Below, piece by piece: positions 11,427 to 24,400 of a DNA stretch of 64,000 bases (position 1 is its first letter; the number at the start of each line of letters is the position of its first letter). The notes under the pieces were generated by a model that was not told the origin of the DNA, made no database searches, and was given only the letters and a program-made list of their open reading frames with translations. The DNA is taken from assembly GCF_963678635.1 (NCBI RefSeq), contig NC_087069.1, positions 52,586,938 to 52,650,937 on the forward strand, read 5' to 3'. The translations under genes were made by a program, and so were the position numbers. The stretch is from Symsagittifera roscoffensis. Its lineage: Eukaryota; Xenacoelomorpha; Acoela; Convolutidae.

Positions 11427-12146
11427 AATATTCAAACTATGAAACTTTACAAAAAAATTCAAGTGATTTCTTAAACCAAAATAGTTTGGATTTATTTTTA
11501 TCTTTTTCTTATTGAAGCTACAAATTTTTTAAATATTTTAACCAATCCTTTTGGTTTGCGAAAGGTTCATTTTTTTCAAACAAGTTTTTCAAGCTTTGAA
11601 ATATTTCAAGTTATTTCAAAGCGCAAATCAGTTTACTTAAAATTGATTCTTGTAAGCATACAGGTTGCTCTTTTTAATTAACTAGTTTCAGATTGAAAGA
11701 AATCTGTAAACGCAAAAACAAATTGGACAAAAGGTGGGTGGGTACTGTCTAGCCTTGAAATTGAATTAAGTTCATCTTGTTTTAAAAGTTTCGAACTTTT
11801 TTCGGAAAGAAATCGAAAATAATCGAGTTTAGATTGATTGAAAGTTCTTGCTTACCTAAACGCCTCTTAAACATTGGGCTCAATGGTTGCTCTGAACGAT
11901 TCCTAAAACGTCTGATCTAAGTCTTCTTAAAGGTTGTGCTCGGTAAAGAAGTTAAAACGTTGCGTCCATAGGGCATTAAGATTTTCCTTTAATATATAAC
12001 ATAAAATAAGTATGAGTAGCATTTTTCATAGACTTGTAAAAAAATTCTTTGGTTACTTTTTTTTGTGTATGCAATTTAAACAAGATAATTCTCTTTTTTT
12101 GTTGGGTTGGTTTTATATTGTTTCTGCTATACAAAGTCAATCTCAC
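11427..12146. other. No supported feature
   Basis: AT-rich sequence downstream (in gene direction) of the exon at 12,147-12,290. It probably contains that gene's next intron. Confidence 0.4.
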
Positions 12147-12290
12147 CTTTTTCAATCTACGTGCTTCAATTGTGCCCTCTCTGGGTTTTAGATAGACCCA
12201 CCCATCCCCATTAGTCTGGAGGTACTCATCCTCTAACAACACATACAGCTCATCGCCCAGGGTCGAGAGACCTAAAGCGTCCATTTGCAT
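12147..12290 (-). CDS. Probable first coding exon, unknown conserved-looking protein
   Basis: The minus strand reads from ATG through 48 codons to a good donor (AAAAAG|GTGAGA) in phase 0. An in-frame TGA lies two codons upstream of the ATG and there is no usable acceptor there, so this is taken as the first coding exon. The peptide is acidic and well balanced (LGDELYVLLEDEYLQTNGDG, then WVYLKPREGTIEARRLKK), unlike random translation of AT-rich DNA, and base composition is clearly richer in GC than the surroundings. Family not recognised. Following exons should lie at lower coordinates but were not found. Confidence 0.5.
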
Positions 12291-12767
12291 AGCTCACGCA
12301 CTTTTCTTTCGTGAACAAAATTCTATCGATAGTTTACCAAAAAAAAAATTGGCAAAGATTCAAAAAAAATCAATATCCTTTGCGGTTTCAAGTCATCTTA
12401 GCTCGTTGTTCCTAAAAAAGGAAATAAATCATAGAGAAATTTTGAGTGGTTAAGGGTTGTTTTTACCTGACAAAAAATCTTCATAGAAAAACTTAGATTT
12501 ATTCATTTATTCAATCAGGAATAGTTTTTTCGCCGGTCTTAGTTCAATTATGTTGTCTTTTGAGACCAACCGGGCAGACTATGGGATCACACAGCCAGCT
12601 CTTTTTCCTTGGAAAAAAAAATTTTTCTTTTTTTTTCTCTTTATCAGAGAAAGTTGTACGATAATTGAGTACCTTCTATGGTTTCAATGGCAAACTCCAA
12701 AACTTCAGTTTAAATGAAAATGAATCCAAAAATAGTAATCAAAGAAATTATAACCATTTTTGGTCAC

Positions 12768-12909
12768 GCTCGAAAAACCCAAGCCAAGACCGAGAACCAG
12801 ACCATCCATTGTAATATCTTCTTCTTTTTCTCCCTCCTCCGAGCTCCTCTTTATTCTTTTTTCTCCACTGCTATCAACTGACCCGCTGGGTTCAACCAGC
12901 GGAACCAAT
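12768..12909 (-). CDS. Possible exon, Ser/Glu/Lys-rich
   Basis: The block starts at an acceptor (CAAATCAG|A) and could end at AGC|GTGACC. It carries 47 codons including SSEEGEKEEDITMDG and a Leu/Gly stretch (LVLGLGLG). GC content is raised as in the exon at 12,147-12,290 on the same strand. It could be an upstream exon of the same gene or of another gene; splice borders are weak. Confidence 0.3.
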
Positions 12910-12965
12910 CTGATTTGTTTATTGTGGGAAATAGTTTTTTTGAAGGGGTCACAAGCAGGGAACAT

Positions 12966-13720
12966 TTTTAAGTTCGCTGTACTGTGCCTAAATTCACACT
13001 ACTAAAGATTTGCTATAAATGAATGTTAGCGTGAATTGTGACTGCCGGGTTCACATCTATAGAAAAAAAATTAGTCACACAATTCCATAAGCGCAGTTAA
13101 TGAATCAGCGTATTTAAAGAAGAAACAGTTTATTCATTGGATACCTTAAATTGAAAACTAATATTGAAAGTTGCTAAAACAAAGAAACTGAAATTATTAC
13201 TAACCTAAATTTAAAAGAATTTTGAAAAATTGATTGTTCGTCACACCATCTCAAATTTATTCCACGTATTTTTTCCATGGATTGCCACTTTTTTCTCCAA
13301 AGTGAAGCTTAACAAACTAAATCTTAGGTCAAATTTTAGTTGCAAAACATTTTAGATCTTTCACAGGTTTTTGTTCTTTTATGTTGTTATAGCTCTAAAA
13401 ATAATCACTTTTTCAAATTTTTAGTTCCTTGTTGTTTAAAGATTATTCTTTCGTAAAACTTTGTGTTCTGGTTGGATTATTTAAAATATCAAACCTAGTT
13501 TGAAATTTCAACAGTTTCTGTCATTTTTTTATAAAATGGCATGACTTTTTCGGTCCAAAAAATATTGAAATATTCTATCTTTTAATATCAAGTCTGAATT
13601 TTTTGTAGCTCCTCTCAGTTTTTGTCAATTGAAAAAATAAAGAAAATTATTAAGTTTTTATGAACTTTATTAAGTAAAGGAGCTCATTTGTATAAATGGC
13701 ATTTATAAGCAGCCTTTTAT
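12966..13720. other. No supported feature
   Basis: AT-rich sequence without convincing open frames or repeats. Confidence 0.4.
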
Positions 13721-14262
13721 TGTTCCGACTTTCGGTACGAAAGTAACGGAATATTTGTGCTCGGGGTGGGTTTTTTTTTCTTCAGACAAATTTCGACTTT
13801 TTAACTAGCCATTTTTGACGGAATTTTTTTATATCATTCAAAAGGTATTGTTGTCCTGAGCTTAAATTTGAAAAGATATTTCACCTGTGATCATTTTTCG
13901 TAAAGTTATGAGGGTTTAAAGATTGAATTTTTTTGCCATTTTGACCAATTTGGGACAATTAACGCGTGATATAATTCGCGCTATTAACGCGTAAGCGGAG
14001 ATTTAATCTGTCTTATAAATCGTTCCAAATTGGTTGAACGAAGCTTATTTGCCATAATTGATTTGTTACAAGGAACGAAATCTCTCTTTTTGTACCTTAT
14101 ATGGCGTGTGGGGGAATGATTTTCATAAAAAATTTCAAATTTTAGAAAAAAAATTTCGTTTTATTTTATTTCATTAAATTTTTTAAAAGTTATTACTGCT
14201 GCTCCATAAACCTTAAAGGCAGTCGAAACATTCAGGGCTTCGCCCTGATACGAGCAGTCTTG
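13721..14262 (+). repeat. Dispersed 0.53-kb repeat, copy 2
   Basis: Same orientation and order of blocks as 1,441-1,968, from TGTTCCGACTTTCGG to GAGCAGTCTTG. Here the tail stem is intact (GGGCTTCGCCC), whereas copy 1 has GGGGCTTCGCCG. No long flanking duplication is present at this copy. Confidence 0.75.
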
Positions 14263-14339
14263 TTGTTTTATGGTAACAATTTTTGGATTTGGATGGATTG
14301 TTATGTTTTTTACCACATGCCGTTTTTGCATGATTTCTG

Positions 14340-15084
14340 TTTCTTATTGATAATGTAAAGTTTGATCAATTACTACCCCAAGATATTTGAAAAAGCGGTC
14401 TTTTCATTTTGTATATTCAGCGTATTGAACGATTTTGCAATATTTATCAGTAGGTGGATCATATCTTCCATGTATAAAATAAAAATAAAAGGACCCAGGA
14501 AAATTCCCTGCGGATTGTCTTATAGAAAATTAATCCAATTTGGCTCCGCAAAATTCAGTAATGTTTATGATGTCTTTTGCTAACAAAATTTTCCATAAAA
14601 CCATTTGAGTTTTTGGGAAACTAATTTTTTCAATTTTACTTGTAGAAACGTTTCTTTAATTGAATCAGATGTTTTTAAAAGATAAAGAAGGAATATCACA
14701 ACAGTTTTGATATCATCAATTGCTTTTCGAAATGACGCGGTTTGAAAAAAGACTGAAATTTGTGCATCTATGGTTGCACATGATGCTAGGAGTCCAAGAT
14801 TTATTTCATTTCGACGATTGGTTTTAAGGAGATAATCATTCAGTTGTTTTCTAAAAAGTTTTTTGAAACTTTGCCTCGTTATTGATGCGTCTGTAAAAAT
14901 CTGGCTCTTTCGGATTGTCATTTTTGTATACACGGGTTAAATGAGCTTTTAAAAATTTGGTGGAACTTTCTAAATTTGATGTTCTCATGAAGAAAAATAA
15001 ATTTAATTTTTTTGTTTTTTGCGTTTTAAGTTTTAAGTGGCCAAACCAGTTTTCATAAGTACCTGTTTGTTTTCTATGTTTCAT
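14340..15084 (-). pseudogene. Decayed non-LTR retrotransposon reverse transcriptase
   Basis: Minus-strand frames, broken by stops and shifts, read through RT-domain hallmarks in the right order. A block of basic and hydrophobic residues at 15,084-14,580 is followed by PQGIFLGPFIFILYMEDM (14,461-14,518), which matches the PQGS-x-LGPLLF-x-x-Y-x-NDL motif of LINE-type RTs. Next comes FKYLGVVIDQTL (14,347-14,390), matching the conserved KYLG-V-D motif. The two motifs lie closer together than in intact elements, and the YADD region is not visible, so an internal deletion is likely. A Jockey/CR1-like origin fits but is not proven. Confidence 0.6.
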
Positions 15085-15328
15085 GTTTCTCAGTTCTTTT
15101 TTAATGTTGCATTAAACTTAATTTGTGAAATTTTGAGTTTAATTTGAGATATTCGTATGGAGAATATTTTGTTTGGTAATTTTCACTGACTTTTTTATAT
15201 TATTGACAATTTTCAGTACTAAGGATCCTTGTTCCGAGTATAGAATAGTTTTGATAGAAAATGTATATATTTCATTTCTTATTTTTCTCATTAACGCAAT
15301 GAAGAGTCACCAAATTTTAATTTTGCAT

Positions 15329-15415
15329 TTACTTACACTGAAAGGTTTTTTCATATAGATTTCCGAGAACCATCAAAATTTCTAAAACTTGAGACCTAGA
15401 AAAATGAGGGCAAAC
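15329..15415 (-). CDS. Gene A terminal exon, left arm
   Basis: Acceptor TTTTTTGCAG|GTT, then 28 codons to TAA: VCPHFSRSQVLEILMVLGNL followed by YEKTFQCK. Phase 0 in matches exon 5. The TGTAAG just before the stop mimics a donor (T|GTAAGT), but the right arm has TGCAAG, a silent Cys change, which favours reading to the stop. Confidence 0.75.
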   Translation of the reverse strand, partial: VCPHFSRSQVLEILMVLGNLYEKTFQCK

Positions 15416-18400
15416 CTGCAAAAAAAGATCACCAAAAGTTTTACTGTGTTTTTTTTTGCAAAATTGAGTCACACAAAAAAAATCGAGCGCCTTGACTTGA
15501 AATTTATCCTAAATTTCGTTGACTCTAATTACGGATCTGTTAAGTTACATAAGTTTTACTGAATTATTGAAAAGCAGCTTCATCTAACACCAGTCCTAGA
15601 GGAAATACTATTTCACACAAGAAACAGAACCAACAGTCGGCCAACGATCAGGTTTTTGTCCACAAAAATTCCATTAATATTCTGGAAGGGGGAACACTGG
15701 ACTTCCTCGCCCTAATGAAAACAAGATCAGATGTTTCGCTCGCTTAACAACAAAACACTGACTGATTCGGCCGCCTTTTATTTTCTATGATGTGTATTGA
15801 AAAAGGCGTAAAACTCAGTTTTTTTGCGCAAAATTTAAGTCAAACAAAAAGTTTTGGTTTTCAAAAAACGACTATGGATCTGATTTTTATCTTACACTTC
15901 CTTTATGTGCTTTTTTGTTCACACTGCTTCAATATCTTTCAGTAAGTATAAAATTTAAAAAAACGGAGTCAGTGTTTGTTTGAGCAAACATATCTTCTCT
16001 GAGCATCTCAAAAACCGGAATGCTAGGCCTTCCAAAGATTTTTGATGTTTCTTCGGTATAGAAATGTATCCGAAACCGTAAAAATGTTTGGAATGCAGCT
16101 CAATTTTTTTCAGCGCACCAGCAGCGGTTATTTGAATTTTTTCTCTCATCTAATTTAGCATTTTAGAAGATTTTTTAACGTTATAACACTCATCTTTCGC
16201 AAAAAAAATTGGTATCAGATTGTTTTTAGGAAGAGAAAAAATGTGCTTAAAAAGCTGCTTCTATTTCCATGTTATTTGAATCACGTTGAAATCAGTGTTA
16301 GGATCTAAAAAGGGTTGAAACAATGTTCTTTAAGGTTTTCATCGCCAATTTATCAAGCCTATAAGGAAACACTGAAGTTTTATATCTCTAATGGGTTGTC
16401 ATATTTTGTAATTTTATTGTTTGAAATTTAGTATTTTACTAATCCAGAATTTAAAATTGTGATGTAACTAACCTTGTTGCAAGTAGTCATATACTCGGAC
16501 AAGACTTTGGGAGTTATTTTCTCGGCAAATGACACCAAATTATTTTTGCAGCCTTCTCCACCGGGAAAGGAAGCTTCATTACCGTAATTGATGATCTGAA
16601 ACAAACTTAAATTCAAATCGATTTTTCAAATTTATTGAATTTGTATTGAATTTTTCCGCAAAATTTCTTCGGCAGTTAGTACCATCATAGGGCATTTTGA
16701 CTTGAGTTACCTTTCTAGAAGCAGTAAAAATACGACACTTTGACTTGAGTTACCTTTCTAGAAGCAGTAAAAAATTGGACATTTTGACTTGAGTTGCCTT
16801 GAAAAAGTAGTGCAATGTATATGGAGAAAGACTAGTTGTTTAATTTTAAAGGTAAAGCAACTGTAAGGCATCAAATCTAAATCTTACTGCAGCTTTCTGT
16901 TTTAGTTCGTACCAGACAATAAAGATTGCAAGGTCACGACAGCAGGTCCCCAGACAGAAAGAAACAAACTCATATAACTTACATAAATTCGAACTAGTCC
17001 CTATCTCATTCGGGCAACCACGAGTAAATTTCAGATCGTAGATGTAAAACTTATCAACTCATCATTAGCCAAAGTTTTAATGAACAGTTCAACTTGAGTT
17101 TTTGAGTTTTCAGGCATGCTCGCCAAACCTCTCCCTAAGGTTTTTCTTTATCTCTCAATTGTGTTCGATCCGGTGAATCATCACCCCACCCACTTTATCG
17201 GCTCCTCTCCGTTGTCGCGCCGATCTGCGCGTTGCCTCCTCGCCCTGCTTCCTCTTTTTACCGACGGTTTTCGGTGTCTGTTCTCTATCCGTTCCTGACG
17301 AGTCGTTCTCTCCGCTCGCTGCAGTTTTCGCCGCTTCGTCCGTGCGCCCCATGACTGCCCATTCGCTATCTTCGTCTTCGTCGCTTTTGTCCTCGCTGTA
17401 CTCGACTTTTCTTCGTTTTTCGCGCTCGTTCCATATCTTAGTCGTCGCTGTACTCGACTATTCGATTTTTCTTCGTTTTTCGCGCTCGTTGCCTATCTTA
17501 GTCTTCGCTTTGCTCGACTATTCGTTTTCTTTTCAATTTTGGCGCTTGTTCCATTTCTAATTGGTCCTTTACCGCTTTCCTTTTATCCTTCGTGGGCTTG
17601 TTTGGACTCGGGGGGTTCGCGTCCGTCCCCTTCTCAATTCGGCTTTCTTCAGCCGCCGATCTAAATGAAACACCACTTCGCCTTAGTAACGACCCTTTTC
17701 CCATTTCCACCGTGTGCTTTGTTAATTTTTCATTTTTTAATGGTAAACGTTTATACCTTCATGGGTCCTGTGGATCCGCTTTCCCGCTCCTCTGATTTAC
17801 CGTCGTGGTACTGGTTTTGTGTCGCTTTAACCACTCTGGTGCCTTAGGCAACTCTTGTGATGCCTTGGGATCCACCACCGCTGTGGCCTTCGGTCCCACG
17901 TCTGTCTCGATCAGGTCATGCTCATCCAAAACCCTTGGGGTTTTACGGTTTTCCGGGGCGTACACGAGATCGCTCCGTTTCTCCCAATTGAGATTTAATT
18001 CCACATCAGGTAGACCACTCACCTTGTCTAAACAAGATAATTTTTGGTTAATGACATTTTCAAATTTAGATTTTTCAATGATGACTTTTTCGTCAATTTT
18101 CGAAGGGTCGTATTTGCTTCTCTACAATGATAGGCCTCAAATTGCGTTAGCTTAGTCTTAGAATGCAGCACAAATCGTAACGCGCTCAGCGCACGGGATA
18201 TCACAAATCCAAATTTATAGTTTTTATTCTCCTGGAGATATGTTAGCATGTAGTTTTTTATCGAGCCAATTGTCCGTTCGACCATCCCCGTAGCACGCTG
18301 CTCCTTAACCGGAAATTTTATAAGTTGAATGCCCTCATGATAACAGAAGTTTTGTATTTCATTCGAGAAAAACCCAATTGCCTGATCCATATGTAATTTC

Positions 18401-21400
18401 CTTGGCTGCCCATGTGTATTTATGTACTTCCTTAGGAAATTTAACACATTTTTAGACTTGTTTCTGGAACAGACATAAGCCGACGGCCGATGCGAAAATG
18501 TATCTACTGCTACTAGAACATATTACTTCCGAGCCCGTACATAATTTACCGGACCCCAGAAATCTAATTGGACCAAATCTTTGGGTTCCCTGGGCAGATA
18601 AGTGTCCCCCATATCATTTTTTGGAATGTCCGGTTTAAGATTTTTACCTGCTTCTAAGCAGTTTTTACAATATTTGGCTGTGGCCGCAAGGTTTCTATGC
18701 ATCAGCGTTATCCTGACGTTCTTCGCCGCCGCAAACATTTTATCCCTCACATGATGGTTGTGATGCAATCAGTTTAACACTGCTGAAGACATATCCTTCG
18801 GTATGGCCAGCCGGCCATCCATCCACGAGCAATTTTCGCGCACAGCAAAATCGTGGTAATGTTGAGCGTAAAATTGCCCCAATCTGGTAATGATGTCCTT
18901 GGCCCGTGGGTCCTTATCTCGGATCGCGTCGTGGATCGTCTTTAGTATCGGGTCTTTTCCAAGTTGGCTTCGACTAATTTCAAATTTAGAATCTCAGAGT
19001 AATCAATTTTTTTAACTACTCGACTATCAGTAGGCACTATTGAATAAATCCTTTTATCACTTTGCACAAGGTGATTGGATAATCCTGGGAACTGATGGGG
19101 AAACGAAATAACACTGTTTAACTTTTTCGAATGAGTCGGTTTCGGAATAACTTTATCTGGCGATATCAGAATCAGAACTTAAACTCAGCGGCTGGTTTAA
19201 TCGATTTAGAACTACATTGAGGTTTACATTTCTGGAATGAGTGGAGGTAATAACAAAAGCGGAAGAAAATTTCGGATCGCTTTTCTCGGGTGAATTTGTC
19301 GATGTCATTTTTTTGTAATTTTTACTTTAATATGACAACTTGATTTTACGTACTGAGAACAACGTCTGATTTTTTCGCTTCGGAATTTGCATTTTTCAGC
19401 CGGTATGCAAATATCTCATATTCCGCGGGTATCCAAATTCTGATTGGCTAACCGTCGGTTGCATGTAACCACGCCTTCTAGTGAGCGCGTGTGCTCACGG
19501 TGAATATTTGCATATTCAGCTTTTCTTTTAGTTTCATTGAACACAACTTTTCTCTTTGAGAAGGAACATGACCGTTTGCCCTCTACCGTCGGTTTTTTCT
19601 TAATTTGATTCGCATTTTGACCCCCAGGCTTTAACTGATCCTTAGGTTTCAATGCATCGTTGATCGTTTTTTAATTTCGCTACTGTAAAACTTTCAAATA
19701 ATAAGTTGTCTCGAGCGCCGCTGCAGATGGAAACCGACACAAATAGTCTGACATTCCCATTTTTGACCCCTGTCTATGTTTAACTTTGAAATCATAAGGT
19801 ACTAGGCGATCATACCATGGAGTTAACCCGCTAAAAAATGTTTTTTTTTTCCTTTTTTTGGGAAGAATATAATAGTGTAAGCAACGCCTTGTGATCTGAT
19901 ATAACTGTAAAATAAGATATAGTTTCGAAAAAGTTCAGTAGCCCATACTACCGCGAGTAATTCTAACTTGTTTGTAGAAAACTTTTTTGCGGCCGGATAC
20001 CGTGACGCAAACGAAATTGGGAGCCAACCGGAGGCGCTGTACTTTTCTAACACGGCCCCTAGGCCATCGTGACTAGCATCACAAATTATCCTAGTTTCAC
20101 GGTGAATATCGAAATGCTCAAGTTTTTCACTAGCGATTTTAATTGTTGAAAGGCGTTCTCGCAATTCGGCGTCCAGACAAAATCGTTATTCTGACTGAGT
20201 AATGGTCTTAATGATGCGCTCATTTCAGCGAGTTTTAGCAAAAATTTATGCAAACTGTGCATCGAACCCATTAGCGATTTTAATTGCTCTCTAGATTTTG
20301 GGTTTTCAAAACTTCTACCGCTTGTGTTTTCCGGCTAATGGCTCGGTTTTTTGCAAATTCGGTTTTTGCAAACTGGTATTTCCGTAATTTCAAAGAAACA
20401 TTTGATACGTCCAACTTCTTCAACACTTTTTCCACTAATGCAATATGCTCTACTTTAGTTTCCTTGGACGCAATTAGGATTTCATCGATTAAAGCATTTG
20501 CCTGAGGGAATTCCATAAGTAAATTATCAAGGACTTTTTGAAACTCCGCCGGCATTGATGTGAGCCCGTAAAAACCGTTTCTAAAACGATATGTTCCCGT
20601 CGATTTCCCGCCGACCAGTAAAAAATTGCATTGCTCGCTCGTCTTTTGTTCCAAGGAAAGTTGTCCGTACGCGTAAGTGAAATACAAAGGTGCAAATTTT
20701 ACATCCTTCGCTTTTCGTTCTGCAATTATTTGACTTATCTCGTCTACTAGTTCGTCAATATTTGGCGTTTGGTACTTATTCTTGAGTACCTATTTGTTCA
20801 ATTCTTTTGATTCTAATGCCAATTTTTTACTTCCAACTTTTTGTTTACTGTGATTACTATAGGAGAGACCAAGTACTTATCCGAACATTCTTGTAATTTG
20901 ATGATTTGACCTTCTTTTATCAACCGATCAGTTTTTTTGTCTACCTTTTCTTGTAGACTGATAGGCACCCGACGCCCTTTTTGTTGTATCGGCTTCAGAT
21001 TTTTAAAGAATTCGGCTCTTACTTTAGCGTTTCGGACTTTTTACTATTCTGGTAAATAAATTAAATAAATTTGGGTACAACTTACAGAATTATGTTTGTA
21101 ATTCATCATATTCGTTTTCTTCCTGACTGCTACCTTCCCCCGTGATTCCCATCACTTTCCTTCTTTGCACTAACTCCAGGCCTATGGTACCCATCAGATC
21201 GCGCCGAAGGATTGACTGATGACTTCCTGATTTTACTGACACTTGCCCAGCCGTTCACTGCCGTCGTCACCGCTACCTTCCCAAGGATGTGTATTCGGTT
21301 GTTATTGTAGTCCAAGAATTCATCTTGAGATGGTTGTAACTGAATATTAGTTTTACCTAAAGTTGCTTTCAGGTCCGTCATGCTGAAAATCGTCACTGGA

Positions 21401-24400
21401 GATCCGCTATTCACCCACAGCCACATCTTCTTTCCCGACACCTCAACCTGGACTCGGGCCCCAGGGATCTTCAGTTCCGTCATGTTCTTTTTCTTGATTG
21501 ACATCACCATGTAGTCATCGGATCCTGACGTTATGGATTCATTCTCACCGCTTCCCTGCTGATTCATCCATGCCACTTAAATTTCCGCCACATTATCGAC
21601 ACTATGCATGCTCTGGTGATGCTCATTTTCATCTCTCACCAATCCGACTCGTCCTCGTTCTCTCCACTGGTTAGTACTTCTTCTAATTCCCCTGCATGTG
21701 CGTTCAAAATTTCCCTATTTCCGACACACATTAAATGTTGCTCCCTTTGCAGGACAACTCGCAATATGATCGAGAGTAAAGTTCGGCGCGTCACAATTAT
21801 AACACCTACGGTTATTTCCGCCGCTCCCACTGCTTGAACCTTGCGTATATCCTCCGCGTCCCCCGCGTGCTCGATCTCTGAATTACCACTGTCCCCTTCT
21901 GATATTATTAACTGGCTCCTGTTTGATGGTTATCGGCGGCGCGGACAAGGCCGGTTTTCCAGTGTAGGATTTATAGGCACGTTCACCCCGCTCATACGAC
22001 AGTGCGATCCTATAAACTTCCTCTGGTAACTTTGTTGATCTTGATAATTCTCTTTGACAATCCGATTCCCGCATGTTCATAATAAAAATATCACGAACAT
22101 TTTCGGCCGCGTTAGCAAAATCACACCTGCCCGCAAGAGCGCTTAATTCTGCGAGGAATTTCTCAAACGTTTCATTTCCCTCTGCTTTCTTCCATAGAAG
22201 AGTACTCTCTCATGTGTCACGTTTCGCTCGTGTTTGAACACATTTTGCACTTCGTCCAATACCCGTGGGTATATTTCTGTTTTGACTTGAGTTACCTAAA
22301 ATTCAGTGTAAAATTTCTTTCAGTTTAGGATTTCGGTACAGCGCATGGATTACACATGATCTGATCTAACAAAAGAACGAAAACAAACTTTTAGAAAAGA
22401 GTTTCCCGTATAATTTTTTGGTCGCTTTCAACACATTTTGAGTGATTATGGCAAGTAACAGCTATTGGAAATTAAAAATGTTTAGCGGCGCCCATAATTG
22501 GCGACAAACTTGATGCTTAGTTTTTGATGTTTACAAATTAAAATTATTTGTGTTGTTGTAGATGAAATTAAAATTTTTGTGTGTATTATTTATACAACGG
22601 ACAAAAAAATAGTAAAATTGGTAATTTGAGCAGCTTCTTGTTGATTGTACAATTTTTAAAAATTTAATAGGACCTCAATTATACAAGCATTTAATTTTTG
22701 AAAAACTCGAAATTCTTACCCCCAGGTGATCATTCACCTATATCAGTTCTCTTCATGAAAAACAAAAGTGCTATTTCGCATCATGGTCTCAGTTCAATTT
22801 TACGGTTTTAAGGCGCAAATATTTGCTGAAAAACAATATTGTTTGAATACACCGAGTTTTGAACCATAGAAAGACTAAATTTGTCGTAGAAAAACTCGAA
22901 TTTGAGCCGTGGAAAAACTAGAACAGTTTATGTTGACAATCCTTGTTGAAATTTATGTGGTGAAACTATGCCGAGGAAGTTTTGTGAACAAAGGATCAAA
23001 TTAGAGACAACTAGGTGATACTTTTGTAACAAATTGATTCGGTGTTTCAACTTGTTTAACAGAAAGTTGATTAAAATAAAATTGAGGATAATTGTCTAGC
23101 AATTGATGAGCTATATCCATTTGATGACAGTTTTTGCCTCATTAATTATCGGTTCAACGCAAAGTTTTGACGAAAAGTCAAACTTTAACAAGACAACAGA
23201 GAGACCAAAACTATGATAACTAGGCTCTAAAAAAAATCAAGAATGAAATATTGGACGCATCAATTCTTTGAAAATCTCTAAAATTCAAAAACTTATTGCC
23301 AAATTTTTGCAAAGAATTCAGTATAACTTTTTGCTTCTTTGAACCCATTTTAATTTTTGAGACGAATGTGGCAAAAAAATTGCGAAGACTTGAAGATCAC
23401 TGTTTTCAGAAACCCCTTCTAATTAATGGAATCAAGACATCCTACTTGTTCAATTATTCTAGACTTTTACCTTGTCATCACCATCATTGTGATTGTGCGT
23501 TTTCAGTTCACCCTCGTAAGCTGGCGGATTTTCAGTTAGTTTTTCGTGAAGCTGCATTGCTATGTCCACCCAATCTAGTTGATCTTCTACTTGCTCGCCA
23601 ACCTAACCAAAAAAATTTGTAAACTTGTCACTTTAATAATCTTTGTTGTTTCGAACACTAATGGTTTTTTCCAGCTTATGATAACTTTTGATAATTTTAG
23701 AGATATTGATTGACAGCACATTTCATTTCGGCTAAGTTTTTATTGATTAATTAGGTATGATTACTTTGTATTTCTATCGTTTTTTCAACTTTTTAGAACT
23801 TTCATTTTTAAAAGAAGATTTTTGTTAAACTTGTTTATAATTGTGGCCAATAGAAGATTAGATAACGGCAGAGTACATAAAAATCAGAAAAAAATTTTTA
23901 ATAAATTTTCAATATTTAACTTTCGAATAAAAAATATCTGGTTGAAAAACTTCGGAATGTAAGAAATGTTTTTGATTGATACTTTCTATAAAATTGACCA
24001 AATTTTCAAAAAATGATGAAAATTTTATTTTTTTTATCATGCAAGAAATCAAAACATTGAAACCATTTTCACTTTTCAAAACTAAAAACCGTTCACAATT
24101 TTGTGGCAAATTCGTTTTTGTTATTTGAAAGATCAATTCGCTTATTTTTTTTGTTAGTCTCGCGTATTTTTATTGTGTAACTAAGTGCATTGATAAATGC
24201 ATTAATATTTGTGATACGTTTCTGTATGTATTAAAGCATTTTGAAATCTATACCTCCATTCGTGAAACTCCCTTTGTTCTTATACCAATAATACGAAAAG
24301 CTTTTCGAAAAAAAGCTTATTTAAAAATCGAAAACTACTGCTCGGTTTTGTTTGAGTATTTTTCTTTTGATTTTTAGATCTGATCTCAAAGAAAGATTAT

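Larger units (their letters stand above)
16800..22278 (-). mobile_element. Ty3/Gypsy LTR retrotransposon, left arm, 5'-deleted
   Basis: The element is on the minus strand with the gag side at the high coordinate: zinc-knuckle remnants, aspartic protease, RT, RNase H, integrase and a hydrophilic tail, then a 209-bp 3' LTR at 16,800-17,008. Frames are broken many times. The 5' LTR and gag start are missing: sequence around 22,278 jumps from the gag motif ACCCACGGGTATTGG straight into the flanking 44-bp minisatellite. The protease motif has Asn in place of the catalytic Asp (WVNSG). It is inert and shares its insertion site with the right-arm copy. Confidence 0.9.

Noticed and set aside
23296-23622. 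His/Cys-containing frame (CHHHHCDC) on the plus strand, also 54,207-54,539 minus
   Set aside because: It is antisense to gene A exon 4, which has clean splice borders and a conserved frame.
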